NCBI GenBank assembly: GCA_030597645.1
Contig: JAUVRN010000102.1
Coordinates: forward strand, 1 to 6,956
DNA from: Candidatus Zixiibacteriota bacterium
GTDB lineage: Bacteria > Zixibacteria > MSB-5A5 > JAUVRN01
DNA length: 6,956 bases
Direction: 5' to 3'
The number at the start of each line of letters is the position of its first letter. Positions within the stretch are counted from its first letter, which is position 1. Positions 5,660-6,956 of this stretch are shown here, one piece after another. Under the pieces are notes generated by a model that ran no database searches, was not told the origin of the DNA, and saw nothing but the letters and a program-made list of their open reading frames with translations. The position numbers and the translations under genes were made by a program.

Positions 5660-6616
5660 GTGAAACGAAGAGACTTCCTCAAGCGAAGCGGCCAGGCTGT
5701 TGCTCTGGCTGCCGTGTCCGGCGCTACCGGCCAGTACTTTTATGACCGGCAGCGGCTGCCGCATGCTCCCGTATTCCAAAAGCAACAGATCTTCGATGTG
5801 CCCACCGATCCGGCACTGCCTGTCGTCAGTATGGCACGCCATCCCGATCCGGCCCGGGCGCTGAGGGCATCGTTGGATGCCGTGGGGGGCATTCGAAGGT
5901 TTGTCCACGCCGGCGAGCGGATCACCATCAAGCCCAACATCGGCTGGGACCGGGCAGCCGAGCAGGCCGCCAACACCAACCCAGTTCTCGTCGCAGAGAT
6001 GGTGCGTCTCTGTCGGGAGGCAGGCGCCGAGGAAGTCATCGTGACCGATATCTCCTGCAACGATCCGCGGCGGTGTTTTCTCCGGTCGGGCATTCGCGCC
6101 GCCGCCGAAGAGGCCGGTGCTCGTGTAATCCTGCCGGCGGATGAGGAGTTCATGCAGGTCAACATGCACGGGCAACTGCTCGGCGTATGGCCAGTCCTGC
6201 GCCACTTCGTGCAAACGGATCGCTTCATCAACATGCCCATTGTCAAGCACCACTCGCTCACCGGCTGCACCTTGGGCATGAAAAACCTCTACGGGATTCT
6301 GGGCGGGCGGCGCAATCGGCTGCACCAGGAGATCGATCAATCGATCGTCGATCTGGCGACGTTTGTTCGTCCGACCGTCACCGTGATCGATGCGACCCGC
6401 GTCCTGTTGAGGGGCGGCCCACAGGGCGGTTCGCTGGATGATGTGTCGGCAGAGAACACCGTGCTCTGCACCACCGACCAGGTGGCAGGCGATGCACGTG
6501 CCGCGGAGTTCCTCGGGCTGCAAGCAGAAGACGTCGGGCACCTGGTGCTGGCCGACCGGTCGGGGCTGGGCAGCCTGGACTACCGGGCGGCGGGATACGC
6601 CGAGGTCAGCGCATGA
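5660..6616 (+). CDS. Tat-exported DUF362 family protein
   Basis: A 318-residue protein read from GTG 5660 (an ATG at 5597 would give 339). The N-terminus KRRDFLKRSGQAVALAAVSG is a classical twin-arginine signal (RRDFLK), predicting folded, possibly cofactor-loaded export. DUF362 features: a KPN segment (residues 91-93, ITIKPNIGWDR), an alpha/beta stretch EEVIVTDISCNDPRRC (to Cys139), the strongly conserved IVKHHSLTGCTLGMKNLYG block (194-212), a LHQEIDQSIVDLA helix, TVTVIDATRV, a GGPQGG loop and a C-terminal TDQVAGDARAAEFLG block. DUF362 proteins are often found with, or fused to, ferredoxin domains; no ferredoxin CxxCxxC cluster is fused here. Cys118, 133, 139 and 203 are visible. Biochemical function is not established. 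It starts 143 nt after the DUF5916 gene and overlaps the next gene by ATGA, so it works most plausibly with that polyferredoxin in periplasmic redox chemistry. That partnership is inferred from context. Confidence 0.92.
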   Translation: MKRRDFLKRSGQAVALAAVSGATGQYFYDRQRLPHAPVFQKQQIFDVPTDPALPVVSMARHPDPARALRASLDAVGGIRRFVHAGERITIKPNIGWDRAAEQAANTNPVLVAEMVRLCREAGAEEVIVTDISCNDPRRCFLRSGIRAAAEEAGARVILPADEEFMQVNMHGQLLGVWPVLRHFVQTDRFINMPIVKHHSLTGCTLGMKNLYGILGGRRNRLHQEIDQSIVDLATFVRPTVTVIDATRVLLRGGPQGGSLDDVSAENTVLCTTDQVAGDARAAEFLGLQAEDVGHLVLADRSGLGSLDYRAAGYAEVSA

Positions 6617-6956
6617 CCATCCAGACGGTCATACAGCTCCGGCGGTCATCGCAGATTCTGTTCTTTCTGATTTTCCTCTGGCTGATCATCAAGACAACTT
6701 TTGAGGCTGACGTTGCTCTGCTGGAAGGCGGCGACGTGATGCTGCCCTACCCGGTGTCGATCGCGCTGCAATTCGATCCGCTCGTGGCGCTGACGACCCT
6801 GCTGACCAGCGGCACGCTCTACAAGGGCCTGCTGTGGTCCCTGGTGATTCTGATCCCAACGATCTTCATGGGTCGTTTCTTCTGCGGATGGATCTGCCCC
6901 CTGGGCACGTTGAATCACTGGGTCTCCGAACTGGGATCCGAACGGGCCAGCCGCAA
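6613..6956 (+). CDS. Membrane-bound 4Fe-4S polyferredoxin, NapH/YccM-like (partial, N-terminal part)
   Basis: The first 114 codons of a gene running off the right edge. A hydrophobic helix at about residues 13-29 (ILFFLIFLWLIIK) is followed by a roughly 40-residue segment outside the bilayer and a second helix at about 73-90. Next comes the diagnostic GRFFCGWICPLGTLNHW block (87-103), with the CxxxCP motif Cys91/Cys95 shared by NapH, NosR, CcoG, PceC-like and YccM membrane ferredoxins. These proteins have four to six helices, two CxxxCP motifs and usually two 4Fe-4S clusters, and are thought to pass electrons between quinol and an exported partner; the later helices and the cluster ligands lie beyond the window. 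The start ATG overlaps the DUF362 stop (ATGA) and has GAGG at 6602-6605, 7 nt upstream, so the two genes are translationally coupled and probably functional partners. Confidence 0.92.
   Translation, partial: MTIQTVIQLRRSSQILFFLIFLWLIIKTTFEADVALLEGGDVMLPYPVSIALQFDPLVALTTLLTSGTLYKGLLWSLVILIPTIFMGRFFCGWICPLGTLNHWVSELGSERASR

Noticed and set aside
5642..6541. 299-codon minus-strand frame opposite the DUF362 gene
   Set aside because: The plus frame has Tat signal and conserved DUF362 blocks. The antisense frame has no recognisable domain and is a by-product of codon bias.

Overview
The window reads as ordinary chromosomal DNA from a G+C-rich, diderm (two-membrane) bacterium. Almost every gene encodes an exported, outer-membrane or inner-membrane protein. 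The DUF5916 barrel, the OmpP1/FadL-like barrel and the Tat-exported DUF362 protein next to a membrane polyferredoxin are combinations common in FCB-type, Acidobacteriota-like and related uncultured lineages. I cannot assign a phylum from sequence alone. I see no tRNA, rRNA, CRISPR array, insertion sequence or phage gene.

Left half, minus strand (1-2818): a compact cluster transcribed right to left. It starts with a lipoprotein that has a lipobox, a single CxxCH haem-type motif and an extraordinary tyrosine/tryptophan/aspartate-rich region (2441-2818). After an in-frame TAG the same reading frame runs on as a proline-rich, then Lys/Ser/Asp/Glu-rich tail (1940-2440). That tail overlaps by 4 nt (ATGA) the start of an OmpP1/FadL/UPF0164-like outer-membrane barrel protein (573-1943). 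After a 58-nt gap comes a second predicted secreted beta-barrel protein that runs off the left edge (1-514). The tail ORF has no ATG or GTG start, only a TTG, and lies in the lipoprotein's frame, so the likeliest reading is one roughly 292-codon gene interrupted by an amber codon.

Middle (2819-3224): a 406-nt divergent intergenic region with no convincing gene. It holds a perfect 7-bp hairpin upstream of the lipoprotein gene and a possible 7-bp stem that would bury the ribosome-binding site of the rightward gene.

Right half, plus strand: a full-length DUF5916 protein (CBM9-like periplasmic domain plus outer-membrane barrel; 3225-5516), then after 143 nt a Tat-signal DUF362 protein (5660-6616). 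The latter is translationally coupled through an ATGA overlap to a membrane-bound 4Fe-4S polyferredoxin of the NapH/YccM type (6613 to the right edge). These last two look like a redox pair: a membrane electron-transfer protein and an exported partner of unknown function.

Nothing here is a clear new system. The best leads are the amber-split, haem-motif, tyrosine-rich lipoprotein encoded with two barrels, and the DUF362/polyferredoxin pair.
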